The notes under the pieces: generated by a model
What the model saw: only the letters and a program-made list of their open reading frames with translations
The model's database searches: none
What the model was told of the DNA's origin: nothing
Source: Ceriagrion tenellum
Lineage: Eukaryota; Arthropoda; Insecta; Odonata; Coenagrionidae
Direction of reading: 5' to 3'
Assembly (NCBI GenBank): GCA_963169105.1
Contig: OY720643.1
Coordinates: 78,847,696-78,911,695 of the forward strand
DNA: 64,000 nucleotides
Made by a program: the position numbers and the translations under genes
In this document: piece by piece, positions 35,640-47,785 of the stretch
Position numbering within the stretch: the stretch's first letter is position 1
How the letters are laid out: each line of letters opens with the position of its first letter

Positions 35640-35925
35640 ACGGAAATGGCTGTGGTTTTCACGTGAAAATGCCTTCGCTGGCTGGTAATACGAGGAACAT
35701 CCAGAAAGCAGGGAAGAACGTTTTGTATTCCATGTCGCGACCACTGCGCAGGGATCACAGTTTCCAACATGCGCGGTAACTATTAAGATGTGCCATAAAC
35801 TATTGAGAAGGAGTGCGGAAGATTTGGATTCGGAACAAGAAAAATCATCCGCCTTGACCGGGATTCAAACCTGGATCCCTCGATTTCCGGCCGAGTGCTT
35901 TAGCCAATTAATCTACGATTTATCA
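35640..35925 (-). mobile_element. tRNA-derived SINE
   Basis: The minus-strand head has TGGCTAAAGCACTCGG (A box), then AGGTTTGAATCCCGG (B box) and GGCGGATGATTTT. The same head, diverged, starts the copies at 40590 and 56718. The body and 3' limit are uncertain. Confidence 0.65.
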
Positions 35926-36279
35926 CTGTTTTATTTACCAACACTCACAAAAATGCAGATCAAAAATCAAACTTTTTGATTTTATGATACACTTTAAGGT
36001 TAAAGGGAAATTGATGAAAGTTCATTTTTTTAACAATACATAGATATATCAAAAGAAAATGTTATTATCAATATGTGGTCGATGCCCTGTATAGATTTGG
36101 AGCTTTCGAACCTTATTTTTAAGACTGCCCTTGGTCTCTTCGCCATATGTTTTTTCATCGATCCACGTTTCTATAAAGGAAACCATGAAGTCACTTCTAT
36201 CTATCTATCACCCCCCGAATTTATTCCACGCCTAGAGAATATTTTTTATTACTTTCGATTCTCTATCAAAAATATTACA

Positions 36280-39200
36280 CTCTAGAATAAATGCCTTATG
36301 TCATCGAGTGCGTTGTATTGGGGACATATAGGTGAGGGGGTAAGTTTGAAACGGTAATTTTCTGCTCCTGTAAGGATCAGATTCGCTAAAACCTCTAAAA
36401 ACTTGCACTCTTTGCTCTCAGCCCTATCGTCTTCATCGCCCAGTTTCTCCATCTGACCATCACCGAGGCATGAGTATCCTCGCACGCTCGTATAGGGTTT
36501 TGGCCGTGAGATCATGCCTGGGTCGCAAGAAACTGGCCAATTCGTGTGTGAACTTGATAGCTCTTTGGAAATCAACAAAACTCGTCGCCTCGTTCTAGGC
36601 CTTTTAAAGCTCTTTCGTCTACTCTTCCCACCCCTCCCCCCCGAGGATATGTAGTGAAGGTTTGGCCAAGGTCGTGTTTGCTTCTAAGTCTATGTCATGT
36701 AGGTATAGTCCAGCCAACTCTGGCGGCCGGCATAACTGTGCCCCCGACGCTTTTCTGAGAAAACTGTTCTTTACCAAGGTGTGAGTGATTTGAATTATTG
36801 GTGCACTACTGCACTGTGTTTCAATATTGGCCATATGTGAGCGATGTACCAGACTTTTGGGAATATTAACTGATTTATTAATTTGACTCTAGTCGTTAAG
36901 GGAGTTGTTGACATAGTGAGCCGGTTTTCCATCCATTAGATAACGTCTAAGGATAATTTCCCAGTTCTTTTCTACGGATGCTTGAAAGTATTTTTTTCAC
37001 CAAACACCAAGAACTTCCTTTTGGTCGATAGGGCACCAGTGTGGGACGGCTGCTGTTAACTTCCCTTCCAATGCCAAGTAGTGTGATTTTTTTTCTTTAG
37101 ACGGAAGCCGCTACAAGTAAAGCTGTCAAAGACTTGGCGAGTCGTGGAAAACTCATGGAGGTTTTTAATTATTAACATGATGTTGTCCGAGTATGCTGTG
37201 TCCATACAGTGGTTGCCTCCCCTATCCACCCCGATCCCTCTCGAAGCTAGCTCGCGGAGGAGCCGGTCTAGTGCTATGGCGAAAAGAGGCATGGACAAAG
37301 GACATCCCTGTCTGATTTCTGTGTCGGGAAGGTTTTCAAGTTCCCCGGAACACTCTCACGCTAGCAGAGATATCCTTATAAATTGTTGGGATCATTCGTA
37401 TGAAATAGTCTCGATAGGCCATCTTTTTTAAGATAAGTAATATCCACTCAACGCGTACATTGTCAAATACTTTCTTCAGATCGATTGATAAGAGTGCTTA
37501 AAAGTTTGATGCATTGCAAACTGTTGTTAGAAGTGTATATCTTATCAGCAAGGCAGCATCTTATACGTTTCACGTTCAAGAAACGGCGTATTGGAATTTA
37601 TGTAAAATGTTATCAGTCACTCCCTTAAGTCTATTTTTAAAAACGTGAGCAAGGATTTTATGATCCACATTTAGCGGAAAAAATAGACCGCAAATCATTT
37701 AAATATTTTGGCTTCGTAGCCTTTTGGATTAAGGATATCACAGCATGTTTTTGACTGGCCGTGAGACAACCATTTACGAGAGTGTGATTAAAAACACGGA
37801 TTAAATTTGGTAGTAAAAATTCCGATGCGCGGTTTAAAATTCATACGGTAAGCCGTCTGCTCCTGGTGATTTCCCTTTAGGGGAATTCAAAACGATATCT
37901 ACCTCTTCCATCCTCACAGCTATCTCTAATTCCGCTCTATTCTAGTGAGTAAGCCCTGGGAGCGTGGGGTGAGAAGGAGAGTGCGTACCTTCCCACTTGT
38001 CATTGTATTGGAAAACATGCTGATAGTGGCTATAAGCATTCCGCTGTGTGTCGCTCGACCTTCCTTCTTCCTTATAGCAGGTTGAATGGCATGTATTATC
38101 CCTTCTTTGATATTTTATTATTTTCCTTAACTCCGACAGAGTCAATAGGTCCCTCAATCTGGAATTTATTTCTTTGTTACAGTTTGCAGGTGCATATTTC
38201 TCAAGTTCTAGCTTTAGAATTGTGCATTTTAAATCTTTTGCTCCTTTGAAAAATTTAGGATGCTTATTGTCAGTCAATAGTAGTTCCTCCAAAGCGTGTC
38301 GGTATATTTTATACTCTTTTGTTTCTTTCTGCATGAATTACTCTATTTTATTTTTTTAATATTGTCTCCCACAATGACGTAATGTCATCTTTGGGGGGGG
38401 GGGGCATCATGCTGGTTAGGCTTTCTATATTTTTCCTGATGCGTTCACGAAGTTCCACTCTGTGCAAAAGCCGAAGGTTAATACGCCATTCAGCGCATTT
38501 ACGTAACTTCTTATGTGAACCAGGTAGTAGAGTGCTTCTTTCTGCAATAACGCAGTGATTGGAGAATAAAACAGTCTTCGTTTCATAACGGATTACATCT
38601 TTCCCTATTTCTCTTGAGGTAAGGATATTATCGAGACGGGTTTTGGCTATAGCGGTTGTTCTGGTAAAAACTGGAGGGCCATAGGGAAAGGTTAGACTGA
38701 GGTCATTTCAGATTAATGCCATTTCAGTCAATCAGTTTAATAAAGGCCCGACTTGTGAGGTAGCATAGCCTCTCTCTATTGGAGGAGCTGTCATCTTTCC
38801 TATATATACAGTAAAAATCTCCTGCTAGGACGGCATACCTTGTAACACATTTGAGATAGAGAGACAGTGTTTCGTACAAAAATATTTCTCTGAGATTTCG
38901 ATCCTTTTCTCCGGAAGGAGAATAAATATTAATTATATGCATGTCTTGGTATTTGATGGACGTGATGCGTCCGGATTAGTGTCGTCCAATATTCGTTATT
39001 AGTATTTCTTTTCGCACGAGGAAGGCGGTGCCTCCCATCGTTTGTGCCATTGTTGACTATGGCATGGAATAATTTTGTATCCTATGGGAGATTGCCTTTG
39101 ACTTCCTGCAGCAAATATACGTCTGTTTGCTCGTTTAGGATGTATTGGTCCAAAGTACGAATTTCTATGACGCTCCAAAGTCCCGTATGTTTATAGATCC

Positions 39201-40330
39201 TACACGCACTAAAATATTTAGTATTATGAGTCTAAAACATTTGGATACTTTCACCGGGCAGCAAATCACGTTCTATTTGACGGCGTCTCCTCTGAGGTCA
39301 CCTTGATTCCGGGCTGCTACGTTGAGCGCCTCTCCGCAGACCATAACGTTTTCTATCCCGTTTTTGTTTTCCTTCCCTTCCTCCGTCGGCGAAGGATGAT
39401 GTGTCATCACCCGATTCATGGCAAGTTGTTTACTTCTGGGATGGTGGAGTCAAGGCTTGTGAAGTTCCGAGTATTTGATCCTGGTAACCGCCCGGAATTG
39501 AGATGTCTGACTTTGTTCCTGTAAAAAATGGGATATGTGAGGAGTACCATTGTCCACCTTCCCCACTCTCCAACCTTACCGCGCATTCCACACTCTTCTC
39601 GTCCTTGGAATATTTTCCCTGGGTCCCTGGAAGTCCTTCACTGAATATTCTATCGTAGACTTCCCAATGTCTTTCTTCTCCTCCCTCCCTCCTTTTCCCT
39701 TCTCTTTCCCCAACATTTTCTTCTTCACCTCTTCTTTTCCGGCCCGCCTAGTTACCTGTGGCGTTTTCTCAAGACCCGAGGGGTTTTGCGAAATAGCAGA
39801 GGGAAATATTTTTTCTTGACCAGGGTTCTATGTTTTTCTTCCGAGGTTGGGTGTTTTGATGTCTTCACCATTGGTGAAGCTGGGGGTTGTTGGGAGATGG
39901 GGCTTCTTCTTGACGCTAAGGCCCCAACTGTACATTCGCTCCCAGGTTTTCCGACTTCGAGAAGAGGAGGTTCCTTAGCCTCGTCTGTCGGTGACGTTGG
40001 GCAGGTTGGTGGCGGATCATCGAAAGAGAAAAAAGCCGACCCTATCATAGTCTCTCCTGCGATTTCAGTTTTCCTTCTTTTTTAATGCTCTGACAATTCG
40101 TTAATTTCTCTGTCGTCATACCTCTTTTCTTCCAGGGGTTTCGAAGGGGTCTTCCTTCTTTTGTCCGAAATGCAAAAAAAAAAAAGATGTGGACATCTAA
40201 CGGCGCCGGAGGCTTCGTTTTCTCGTCGATCTGCAGTACAATTGTGTTGACACGTTGTACAGTCATTTTGATGTATCTTAAGTGTCAAAAATAGCATCCA
40301 GTTGATAGTATTTCAGAAACTCCCACCCCA
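36280..40330 (-). mobile_element. Nearly full-length dead LINE (ORF1 remnant, endonuclease, RT)
   Basis: On the minus strand, in order: a short ORF1-like start at 40266 (MTVQRVNTIVLQIDE) with a Pro-rich, frameshifted continuation to about 39450; an endonuclease with DVYLLQEVKG (catalytic Glu motif, about 39110) and INIYSPSG...LAGDFYCIY (38724-38942, GDFN changed to GDFY); an inter-domain region KYAPANCNKEINSRLR...HQHVFQYND (37942-38334); an RT with NVDHKILAHVFKNRLK and SIDLKKVFDNV (about 37500-37690), and CP-SMPLFAIALDRLLRELAS (37230-37298). The catalytic box reads AYSDN (37182-37193) rather than YADD. The C-terminus has CPQYNALDDIRHLF near 36290. Multiple stops and frameshifts confirm it is inactive. 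Small open frames on both strands here are fragments or shadows. Confidence 0.8.
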
Positions 40331-40589
40331 CTGCTCGCGGCCGCGGCAACGTAAAGTATATATTTTACACCTCCACTTCATTTTGAGGACCAGTATTCAC
40401 TTTTGAGAGACGTAAAGAGACTATTAAGCTGTAATTGAAGACGACGAAACGTTCCCGAAGAAAAAATTTCGTCTTCCACGGTCAAATAGCATCATACAAT
40501 AACACATGAAAAACCATGTCCTCTCATTAAGTCGAGGAGCTAGTCCCACTTCTTCCCGACGATCGAGACCTTGCATGCCGGGAAATTTT

Positions 40590-40880
40590 CACAGATCGCA
40601 CTGGGGAGCTTTCTCAAAACACGTCCTCTGTTCGAGTTACTTAGGCGTCCTCAACCCATAGGATTGTTTTTGCGGCCGGAAATCGAGGGATCCGGGTTCG
40701 TATCCCAGTCAATTCGGATGATTTTTCCTCTGTGGAATTTAGCACAATTGTGCATTGCGGGTGTCTCCATAAGGTTTTACCCGTGACTAGTCCAGGCTGA
40801 CTCAAAATTAGTATTGAGAAGGATTTGACGCCATAATGAGCTAGCTGATTGTTGTGTACGCTTCGTGGTGCTAGTTTGAA
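40590..40880 (+). mobile_element. tRNA-derived SINE
   Basis: The head GCGGCCGGAAATCGAGGGAT leads into a B-box-like GGGTTCGTATCCC and TCGGATGATTTTTCC. The body runs to AAATAAATTTG. It shares CCGGAAATCGAGGGATCC with the SINE at 35.8 kb (on the other strand). Confidence 0.6.
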
Positions 40881-40963
40881 ATGGCAAATAAATTTGAAAA
40901 TTCTGCCACTGAGGGATGCTCACCAGCGGTAATGTTTTGATTCATGACAATGCCCGCTCTGAC

Positions 40964-41454
40964 CAGTGACGGATCCAGGGGGGGAAATGGGGAAATTCCC
41001 ACCCCAAATCCAAGAGAATATTTTTTCCGAGGCCAATAATTTAATACTTATGAGCGTCATCTATAGATGACGCGTGACAGTTGTCGGAGTTAATGTTGCC
41101 GCATGCTTTTGGTGTCCCTTCACACGAGGCCACTCTGTGGTGCTTCCGAGTCGCGCCACTCGGAGCTGAACATTGTTTCAAATGGAGGAGCACCAAATTA
41201 GACGCACCACTGGACACAGCCGTAGCCGCCACTCAGTCGCATGCGGTGGCGATGCGGACTCTACCCCTGATGTCAGTGATAAAGAACATCTCTTATTATT
41301 ATTTATAATATAATTATTTTCGGGAGGTTTACTTTAGACTTTATCCCCAAATTTTGGGGGGGGGGGTGTTTGAACCCCTTGACCTCCCCCCCCGCTCGCT
41401 ACGGCCGTTTCCATAAGTTCCCCCCCCCAAAATGTATACCTGGATCCGCCCCTG
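40964..41454. mobile_element. hAT-like MITE (491 bp) with 8-bp duplication
   Basis: The ends CAGTGACGGATCCAGG and (opposite strand) CAGGGGCGGATCCAGG are flanked by GCTCTGAC (40956-40963) and GCTCTCAA (41455-41462), a decayed 8-bp target duplication. CAG...CTG ends with 8-bp duplications fit the hAT superfamily. It contains long G/C runs and a perfect 20-bp palindrome at 41054-41073. No transposase is present. Confidence 0.75.
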
Positions 41455-42366
41455 GCTCTCAAAATGCGCATGTGACGCAACAACATTTACGGAACTCATT
41501 AAAAACTTAGGCTTATACGTAAAAATAGAAAGCTGAAGTACTACACATCAGCCCATATGTCAGGCTATTATCGCCCAAAACTAAGAGAGAAGCAAAGATA
41601 ACGTATCTCGTCGTTAAGGAACTCTAATTATTCATTGATCAGCACTCCAATGTCCTTGGTGGACCGATGAGGGAGTTTAGGGAAATTATGGCAGTAGGGG
41701 TCGATAATGGTAGTATTCGACCGAGGTTCGCACTTACAGAGAAAATAGACTGGTTTCTATTTTGCTTGCAAATAGCGTATCGAATTTGCAAAAAAATCGC
41801 ATCAAATTTGATGGTATCATGGTCACATGACTGCAAACGGAGATTTTAAATGTAAACAATGAATAAATTAGAAGGGTTAGGACTAGTTTTTACATATGTA
41901 AACATAAATTTGTTCTTGAAATTATTTTTAATGCCACATAACTTCTAAGGTAAGCTTTATGCCGTATCTCTTTATTAGGTAACAATTTTTATAGTCACTT
42001 ATGGGGAACTTGATTTGACGAAACCATGCATAATTACTCTAATTAATACAAATTTATTAAACTCACGAATGCCTACTGGACTCAAACAGCGATATGCGCA
42101 CGCCATTTTTGCCAAATTTGGATGATTTTCATAATTACCATATTCATTGTTTACTTCCGTCATCCACTTGTTTGGGAAAAACCGGAAGTAATGTGTAAGT
42201 AGAACGATGCCCTGCAAGTGGCGATATGATTCGAGATATCGCTACACTCGCGACTTCCATAGGAGTCAACTTCCATGTGTAAACCCGCCTTCACTAGGTT
42301 CTTTTATCTCTTTGATCGATTTGTGTGTTATTTTACATCGATTTAGTCTTTTTATTATTAAAAGTA

Positions 42367-42540
42367 CAGTAAGTCTGTAAGTATGCATCGTTTCGATTTA
42401 CGTCTGATTCGATGTTACGTCCAGGCTGACAAGGGCCTCCGAAAATATTTTCCCTATTCATTGCTAATCAAATAGAGCGTATGTGCATATGCTTGCGCTT
42501 TTTGATGATTGAAACAATCATACTATCTGAAATCTTTTCC
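42367..42540 (+). mobile_element. Partial MITE, left end only (CAGTAAGTCTG)
   Basis: It aligns with the first 160 bp of the element at 43081 (TTTACGTCTGATT, GATGTTACGTCCA, GCGTATGTGCATATGCT) and then stops. No right end follows. Confidence 0.65.
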
Positions 42541-43080
42541 TGGAGGAAAAATAGGTAATTCATGTGTTTTAAGCCGTTAATTTAATTAAAATATCCATTG
42601 AGTTATCCATCTGACTCTGCATATACAAACTGTAATGCCAAGAGCTCAGTATCTCTCAAGTTTCCATACACCATTGAGAGTGAAATTGCGTCTTTGTTTT
42701 TATAGCCTTGTAATTCAAATTATGATTGACCCAGGTGATATCGGCCTATATCGTTAACATCGTTTATATGAAAAGACCCCTCAAAGCATTGTTTTTAGCA
42801 ATATTATTAGCCAACTGGGTACTCGATGCTTCTAACATGGCGGTCAGAACGGCTTTCGTGAGGGCAGATCCCGCGAAACAAAGCTTACGCTCTTACTTCG
42901 TGACATCCTAAAATCAGATGGATCGAAAAAGCAGGGTGACGCGATAACCCTGGATTTTTTGAATGCATTTGACAAGGTTCCTCACATAAAATTCTCATAC
43001 AAATTTTAATTATGCGGAGTAAATAAAAATAGTGAATTTGATACATATTACGCCAGTGTCACTATCTTCTATATCTATAC

Positions 43081-43413
43081 AGTAAGTCCTCAGTATACGT
43101 TGTTTCAATTTACGTCTGATTTGATGTTACGTCCATGCTGGCAAGGGTCGTTGGAAAACCTTTCCCAGTTTAATGCTAATAAAATAAAGCGTATGTGCAT
43201 ATGCTAGCGTTCTTCGATAATTGAGACATAGCCATCCTATCTGAAATAGCTTTTTTTTCCTAGCTGAAGGCAAAAAAAGAATGTTGAAATTAACGTCTTG
43301 ATTTATCTTGGGAATAAAGTTGTCACGAATATCTGGATCCGTTTTACGTCGTTTCAAGTTACGTTGCCCTTCTGCGACACGCATCTCCGACGTCGAGACT
43401 CTAGGACTTACTG
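43081..43413. mobile_element. Pogo/Tc1-like MITE (333 bp), CAGTAAGTCCT ends, TA duplication
   Basis: The left end CAGTAAGTCCTCAG and the right end (opposite strand) CAGTAAGTCCTAGAG are flanked by TA at 43079-43080 and 43414-43415. The inner blocks with TTACGT words are also inverted. Short CAGT ends with TA duplications are typical of pogo-type non-autonomous elements. Confidence 0.75.
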
Positions 43414-43699
43414 TATGTAATAGTTCACAGTTCCACGGTTAGCGAATATTTAAAATTTGGATCACCCACCTCAATTACTTACATGTATAGGGCAATATGA
43501 AAAAACCTAACCTATAATCTCCTGTTAAGACAAATGTAATTTAAAGTACAGGTTTAAAAATCTAAATGACGGGTGGGAGATTTTTATCTCACATCGATGT
43601 GCTAATATCAGTGTCGCCCATCCTGCTTGATAGCCTAAAAGGGTGTTCAGGCTTTAGAGGTTAGCCGCACTATCATTGTTCGCGGCAGTGTGAGCTAAA

Positions 43700-44230
43700 G
43701 TGGCGTCATCGAGTGACAAAGATCAAAGGCAAAACCGGACCGGTGCGCTTTTGTGTGGGCGGGTGGTGAATTGTAAGAGGGGACGGGGTAAGAGAAGGGT
43801 TTTTTGGGCCAGGAAATAAGGGTACGAGGGTTCTCCTCTGTATGGGATGTTGCGGAGGCGTTGACTTTTTTTTTCGCTACCCGTCGTTCTCCTCCTTCAC
43901 AAGGAAGGCGGTTTTTTGCAAGGCGCGGGAAGAGGGAAGGGAAAACTAATGTCCCCTTTCCCTTATATAGGGGTTGTATGCATCCTCGGCTCGGCAACAA
44001 AGGAATCCTCTGTCCGAAACAACCGTGGCCCTTTTCCCCGGCCCCTCGAGACCCCTCTCCCGACAGCTCTGCCGTTGTCATCCTGAATAGTAGAAGGGCA
44101 ATTCGGAAACGAGGCGCTTAAGAGTGCGGGGTGGTTTTGGATGGGGAAGGGAAGGGTGTATGTGTGAGTAATTGTGTGACTTGCCTGCCTGTAATGCCTC
44201 GAGTTGACGATCTCATTGAGAAGGTAGCTC
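43700..44230. other. GC-rich island, purine/pyrimidine-biased
   Basis: It has G-rich (GGGCGGGTGG, GGGGACGGGG) and C-rich stretches and many CpGs, with CCCTTATATAGGGG (44x TATA-like, CArG-like palindrome) at about 43958-43972. Open frames of 128 and 105 codons exist on both strands, as expected from composition; neither is recognisable. It could be a regulatory island. Confidence 0.35.
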
Positions 44231-44491
44231 TGTGGTAACGCAGGAAAAAGTGAGAGATTTAAACAAATAGTTCATGCTATCATTTCTTTTTAATACTAAC
44301 TATGCTCAGCATGCGTTGCATTTGACCTTTTTCTTTCTAAGTGGGCATAGAAACACAAATCAAACACAAACAAATTTGAGACCTAGTCCAATGAATTCCT
44401 CATATCTACACAGGAATTCGTAACGCACAAATGATGGCATGAGTTTCCATTCCATACCTATGCTGTAGTTTCCAAGTAAATAAAATATTCT

Positions 44492-44697
44492 TTTAATATT
44501 GATGCTTTCAGGTATTCTCGTCGCGTGTTTAGTTTTTTTGACTACAGTTTCTCCCCTCTTCCTGGGGGCGTCTTCAGGTTCATTGTAAAATTTTGTAAAA
44601 TGTCCTACGGACCTGAAGACGCCCCCAGGAAAAGGGGAGAAACTGTAGTCAAAAAAACTAAACACGCGCCGAGAATACCTGAAAACAGCAATATTAA
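44492..44697. mobile_element. Foldback element, 95-bp arms, hammerhead-like remnants
   Basis: The arms 44492-44589 and 44604-44697 are highly similar inverted copies around a 14-20-bp centre. Each arm has CUGAAGA (44613-44619 on plus), a C4/G4 stem, GAAA (44639-44642), stem III ACUGUAGU and C (44650). Stem I partners are absent. High arm identity implies a recent or gene-converted palindrome. Confidence 0.75.
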
Positions 44698-45892
44698 CAA
44701 GTATATGAGTCGCGGAAGCCTTCAAAGAAAAATATTCTTTTGTTGAAGCACTGCAAAATTTTATATTTTCCAGCTAAAAAATCCAATTTTAGGAAGTAGG
44801 GAACCGTATACGAGAATCGAATGCTATAATTATAACATGCAAACTAAAAGACCACTGCACCAGATCTTATTATACGCACAAAAATATTACGTAGGTACCA
44901 CTTAACACACATCATGTCTCACTGATATGATTCTGGTGCACGCGAAGTTATGTCTCACTACTACGATTCTGATGCACGTGATTGAACAACTCGTAAATGA
45001 TCTGCTTCGTTCCTCGCTTGTTTGAGAAGCTCGCATACCAACACTCATTTGTTGAAGCAACTCGCTCTCCACCTATTGTACAATGGATTTAATAGTTCAG
45101 AAATCTTTGAGGGGGTGCACAATAACTCACCAAAGTTTCATCGTAATTTGATGAATGGTATTGGAACGCATAGAAGACGAACAAGCAAATATTCTTTTTT
45201 ATATATTATATCAGTAAATTCAGAAAAAATGTGGTAGAAGATACCCTAAAGAGAAAGGATATTTGGAGTCGTACAAAAAGGAAAGCGTATATAAACCAAA
45301 TCATGAGAGTAAGTGAAACAAGGGTATATAATGATAGGGAATTTTGGAGGAAATTTGATAAGGAAGCCAGTTTTCATGTCCTAGCTGCAATAACAATATT
45401 TTTCGACTTTGCTTACATTGCAAGAGAAAGGTGTGACCAGTATGCATGCATTTATGTGATGTAAAAACTTTTATAAAATAAAATTAGACGAAAAACAACC
45501 AGTAATCAGGGAAATATAATTGTGCTATAGCGCATATAGCGTCAATGTCGGTTTAGGCATAAGAAAGAGGGCAAGTGCCACTGAGGCCGTTCATAGGGGA
45601 TGGTTATAGTCTGGGGTCCATCTATAAAAATGTCCAGAGGATTCACTATATGAAAACCATAAAAACAGATAAATCGTGCAAATACTATACACTCTTCGGT
45701 GAGAACAATAAAAACTGACGGGTAATTAGTGTATATCCATCATCCTGTTCCCTTTTGGGGAGAATGAAGTGAAAGAACTTAGTTGCCTACTGCAGTTATC
45801 CCTGGAAAACTGGCTTCCTTTTAATGATTGCCTCCATAATGTTTTATCATAAATCAATTCTATCAACGTTAAGATCTGAAATTATGTTTCTA

Positions 45893-46012
45893 AAGAGAGT
45901 GTAATCATTTTCTATCCCGTGGTACGGGGAACTTGCAGGACAGCGGTATAAGAGTAAAATTTCTTCCAACATATTTGATCTCTCTCGTTAGAAATTTTAG
46001 ATACACTCTCTT
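45893..46012. mobile_element. Small MITE (120 bp), AAGAGAGTGTA ends
   Basis: Ends AAGAGAGTGTAATC and (opposite strand) AAGAGAGTGTATCT are flanked by TA at 45891-45892 and 46013-46014. Confidence 0.6.
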
Positions 46013-47751
46013 TAAAAATCAAAGCGCAGACATTGACTTCGATGGAATAAATAAATGATAAAACTCTGCTGTTGTTACTTGGCACTTTTTAAAACTTTTT
46101 AGAGTGGTTCTCCTTCTCTTAGACTGCAATATAAGTGCCGAAAAGGTAGGAAAATATTTAGATTGTCTAAATGTGATTTTGAATGGACTTATACAACCTT
46201 CAGGTTCGAAAACATATATTTAGAATGATCGACTCAATTTATTCAAAGACTAAAGCTTTCAGCCGTTAATGTGTAAAGCTTATCGAAAGGATTGCTAAAC
46301 AGTTTGAAATTATGGTCCATTGCATAAAATATTGTATCAAAATGTAGTTTATACTGTAAATGTTAAAGGTAAGGTATTACGGAGGAATTCATTTAATGAT
46401 TTCTCCATATTACCCTATGCCAAAGCTTTCGCTTTTTTTACAGTAACACAATTATTTATATGCGACCGGCTAATGTTAATAAGCAATGCATGCTGAGTAA
46501 CCGAGTAAATATTTTCTATAATTAGCATTCATGCCGGGAGTCCACTAAAAGAAACTGGCAAAAGTTGCGCTCGCTAAAATTGCCCTACAGCTGACGGTCA
46601 AATTATATCCACCTTCAGGAAGTAAATATATTATAATTTATATCTAAAAACAAATTTATTCGAAATTTTGAAGTGCAGATATCATTTATAGACTAAAAAT
46701 CAAGTATGCAGCTTGTAAGGAGACTGCAATATTGGTAGAGTCCTTCGAGAACTATGCAGTTTCCCTAAAATGAACGCAAGATTTACGAAATGTCTACCGG
46801 TAAATGAGTTTTTGGTTTTTGGGGAGCCACATTTTTGGCCTGCCAACACTAAAAGCGATTACTTGGGCAAACAGAGCTTCGGCACCTGAGGGTTTGAAGC
46901 GTGAGTCTAAAGTTTATGCGGACTTTTTTACTTTCGAAAAATTCAACAAAGATGAAATCCACTTGTAAATTACTGTTCTGAAAACCAGATATTAGTGTCT
47001 TTCTTAACGACGATTATATTTCTTCAATGCAGTATACTTGGTAACATTTTGTATGAAAATGCCGTTTCCCCTGTAAATAATTATCAGTTGAAAGTTATAT
47101 ATGTGCTACCGTCGCGTCCAGTGAAATGACTTTGCGTCAACATTGTATTTTACCCTGCATTAACTCTGTGATATGCCATTCACTATCCATGCTATTTACG
47201 CAGAGAAATACACACCGTCATAATAATATTATACTTTCGCAATTCTTCGAGCACTCAAAATCGTAAGCATTTTTTTGTTTTCTCTATAGAGGATAAATGG
47301 AAGTGATTTATCCGCTCTGTTCTCGGCTGTACGCAAAATAGTGGTTTTATAAAATTTGAGAGAGGTGAATCTGGAAAAATTTTAAATACTTCAAATTTAC
47401 CCTAATATTTAGAAAATAAAATAATTATATAAAACAATATTTCACCTTTAATGTGCCTGCAAAATTGAATGTTTTTGCATGGGTTTGGCATTAAGTGGCT
47501 ATGAGTTCCTTTATTAACGACTTAAAATAGTAAAAAGTCAAATGCTTTTCCAGCTTTCATAATGACCATCATTTGGCCAGAGCGGTGAAACAGATCGATG
47601 AGAGATGGATTATTGAAATTCAAGAGCCAGTATTTCATTTTTTTAAACTGTCTCCTGGACCACGGTTATAAGCCCATCTCAAAGAATGGGTTTCATTTTA
47701 GCAATTTTAGCGCTTATGTTCTCCAAACAATAATTTTTCCCCGGGCTATTT

Positions 47752-47785
47752 TTCCATTTCCGCAGAATTTTAAGCGGAAATGGAA
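47752..47785. repeat. Perfect 12-bp inverted repeat
   Basis: TTCCATTTCCGC, 10 bases, GCGGAAATGGAA. It contains two opposed GCGGAAAT words (E2F/ETS-like). It could be a paired binding site or a chance hairpin. Confidence 0.85.

Larger units (their letters stand above)
31390..35640. other. AT-rich intron, largely blank
   Basis: Besides the tandem duplication at 32590 and the foldback at 33185 I see only a small CpG-rich patch at 34840-34930 and unremarkable short frames. Confidence 0.45.

Noticed and set aside
40430..40480. TTGAAGACGACGAAACG as another hammerhead
   Set aside because: Stem II is only a few bases, stem I does not pair, and there is no inverted partner arm.
43695..44121. Two overlapping 128- and 105-codon frames as genes
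   Set aside because: Opposite strands of the same GC-rich block, no domain, no splice support.
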